Assembly (NCBI RefSeq): GCF_000479005.1
Contig: NZ_AWXC01000046.1
Span: 1 to 64,000 of the forward strand
DNA length: 64,000 nt
From: Prevotella sp. BV3P1
Lineage (GTDB): Bacteria; Bacteroidota; Bacteroidia; Bacteroidales; Bacteroidaceae
Reading direction: 5' to 3'
Under the pieces are notes generated by a model. The model was not told the origin of the DNA. It saw only the letters and a program-made list of their open reading frames with translations, and made no database searches. Below are positions 63,202 through 64,000 of the stretch, in pieces (within the stretch, counting starts at the first letter, position 1; every line of letters begins with the position of its first letter). The position numbers and the translations under genes are program-made.

Positions 63202-63311
63202 AAAAGCATTGCTTTTGGTCTTCTAGAAGGTACAGTTTGGCATGTTAAAGCAATCTCTTTTCTATTGAAAGTCATTGCTTTTCGAGTGTAAAAGCATTGA
63301 TGTTCACAACC
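63202..63311. repeat. 22-bp tandem array G (5 units)
   Basis: Units start at 63202, 63224, 63246, 63268 and 63290. Units 1, 4 and 5 are clear (AAAAGCATTGCTTTTG, AAAGTCATTGCTTTTC, AAAAGCATTGATGTTC); 2 and 3 are eroded but keep the register. It is in the 558-bp gap between uvrD and the last gene. The gap also holds a dyad of the GCGTATTTRCAA family (63358-63415) and a short minus-strand frame (63448-63594). Confidence 0.85.
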
Positions 63312-63357
63312 TTCATCAGGCATAGGAATGCCTAAGTCGCTGATACATAGTATACTG

Positions 63358-63415
63358 CAAAATTCGCGTATATGCGTGCCATCATGCGTCTGATTGCAAA
63401 TACGCGAGTATTTGA
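63358..63415. repeat. Inverted repeat related to the 47-kb hairpin
   Basis: TCGCGTATATGC (63364-63375) and GCAAATACGCGA (63396-63407) are complementary at 11 of 12 positions. Read on the minus strand, the element aligns with the one at 47361-47440 (a TCTC before the left arm, GCGTATTTRCAA in the left arm, ATACGC in the right arm, TTGCA after it). In both places a 22-bp array follows in the same relative direction. Confidence 0.6.
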
Positions 63416-63447
63416 GAGGGTAGTCAATCTTTTTCAATATTTTCATC

Positions 63448-63594
63448 CTACCTGTCGAGAATAAGATAAACAGCTTGTGGGGAAATCATCATTACGTCCT
63501 TAACATTCAACTCTGTGAGGTCCATGGGTGGGGTGTTTTCTACAAAGACGTTTCTTTCTTTATATAATTTTGATAAGTTGCGATTACTGATTGT
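63448..63594 (-). pseudogene. Possible gene remnant (about 48 codons, no start)
   Basis: A minus-strand frame without an ATG at its beginning runs to the stop at 63448-63450. Its translation (RNVFVENTPPMDLTELNVKDVM, then MISPQAVYLILDR in part) looks like real protein, not random sequence, but I cannot name a family. It follows the last gene on the same strand, 40 bp downstream, so it may be the decayed end of a larger protein. Confidence 0.35.
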
Positions 63595-63634
63595 AGAAAT
63601 TTAATTTATTAAGAGGATGAAAGTCCTCTACACC

Positions 63635-64000
63635 TTACCAAATAAAAGAATAACTTCCATGTTCACTTTTCATCTGTGTAGGATAACCAGTAGAGTTTAA
63701 TTTCCACGAGTAGTTTTCTACATTTCCTTCGTCATCCACACACTTGACAGGTAGATTTTTAATAGCTTTACCAAGCAGACCTGCATAGTACGCATACTTC
63801 ATTTCATCCATATCAATACCCAACGTTGTATCAAAAAGCATAATACAACCTTTGTTCACAATAGGAGTGGTTACTTTGTTAGATGTATAGAATATGGTAC
63901 TTAGGTTTTTATGACTATTATCTTCATTCGAAACTACTAATGTTTCAACGATATTGCCTTCGTGATATTTCATGGTAGTCGTCTCAAATCCTTCGGATCG
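63635..64000 (-). CDS. Partial gene, DUF4595-like secreted protein (C-terminal part)
   Basis: The frame stays open to the window end (codons continue upstream of the Met at 63973), so only the last 121 residues are visible. The segment is beta-rich with aromatic periodic strands (YAGLLGKAIKNLPVKCVDDEGNVENYSWKLNSTGYPTQMKSEHGSYSFIW at the end). It resembles the YD-like terminal region of Bacteroidota DUF4595 lipoproteins, but this is a weak match by eye. No catalytic motif. The ATG at 63973 is probably internal. Confidence 0.6.
   Translation of the reverse strand, partial: RSEGFETTTMKYHEGNIVETLVVSNEDNSHKNLSTIFYTSNKVTTPIVNKGCIMLFDTTLGIDMDEMKYAYYAGLLGKAIKNLPVKCVDDEGNVENYSWKLNSTGYPTQMKSEHGSYSFIW

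Noticed and set aside
1..64000. tRNA, rRNA, insertion sequence, prophage or restriction system
   Set aside because: I looked through the gaps and genes and saw no such sequence; short RNA genes without strong motifs could still be missed by eye.

Overview
The window looks like a chromosomal segment of a member of Bacteroidota, most likely order Bacteroidales and Prevotella-like. The evidence is promoters of the Bacteroidota type (TAnnTTTG at -7, sometimes TTTG or TTG 19-20 nt upstream), almost no Shine-Dalgarno sequences, a fused LpxC/FabZ, the NagB/PIG-L fusion, DUF4836, DUF4954, DUF5715 and GldB-like proteins, and phoH-purC-menG-aroE and lpxD-lpxC/fabZ-lpxA-miaA gene orders that I recall from that phylum. 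I see no rRNA, tRNA, insertion sequence, phage or CRISPR array. Nearly everything is core housekeeping, so the unusual material is in the intergenic spaces and in a few odd proteins.

Layout. 0-3 kb: a small acidic lipoprotein, then mtaB (tRNA methylthiotransferase) overlapping a family 2 glycosyltransferase. 3-10 kb (+): a GldB-like lipoprotein, then a tightly packed run of nucleoside transporter, bifunctional nuclease family protein, rsmE, DUF4836 lipoprotein, degenerate ABC ATPase and ABC permease. 10.5-18.6 kb (mostly -): xanthine permease and xpt; HPPK-like protein, M64 peptidase and TPR protein; a divergent glucosaminidase/LysM protein; a zinc-ribbon membrane protein; a GH25 lysozyme and an unknown acidic protein. 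19.4-21.7 kb (+): aspS and a DUF2582-like winged-helix protein. 21.8-30.3 kb (-): lpxD, lpxC/fabZ, lpxA, miaA, PBP1A and a Pif1-like helicase, so lipid A start, tRNA modification and wall synthesis share one strand. 30.5-37.6 kb (-): phoH, purC, menG, aroE, purM, prfA and pyrF. 37.7-39.2 kb: an M15-like DUF5715 protein (+) facing a small secreted protein (-). 39.4-47.2 kb (-): class I fumarase, M16 peptidase, DUF4954 and hflX. 47.9-52.4 kb (+): GH20 hexosaminidase, nagB and the NagB/PIG-L fusion, an amino-sugar unit. 52.6-59 kb (-): asparaginase, rlmD, an AspT/YidE-type transporter and proS. 59.2-63.1 kb (+): OmpA-like lipoprotein, mtgA and a UvrD/PcrA helicase. A gene cut by the window end lies at the far right.

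The most striking unexplained signal is a family of seven degenerate tandem arrays with an exact 22-bp period (33 units in total). There is one in each of the seven gene gaps longer than about 300 bp, and I saw none inside genes. Units share a weakly dyad 16-nt core (AAWNNSMWTGNNTTTG) followed by about 6 variable bases, and each array tends to have its own version of the core. They look like iterons or serial operator sites rather than CRISPR. Other unexplained structures are a duplicated 66-bp element in front of the nucleoside transporter that carries a -7-like box in each copy, two related GCGTATTTRCAA hairpins each next to a 22-bp array, and a 29-bp inverted repeat with the look of a MITE near 55.7 kb.
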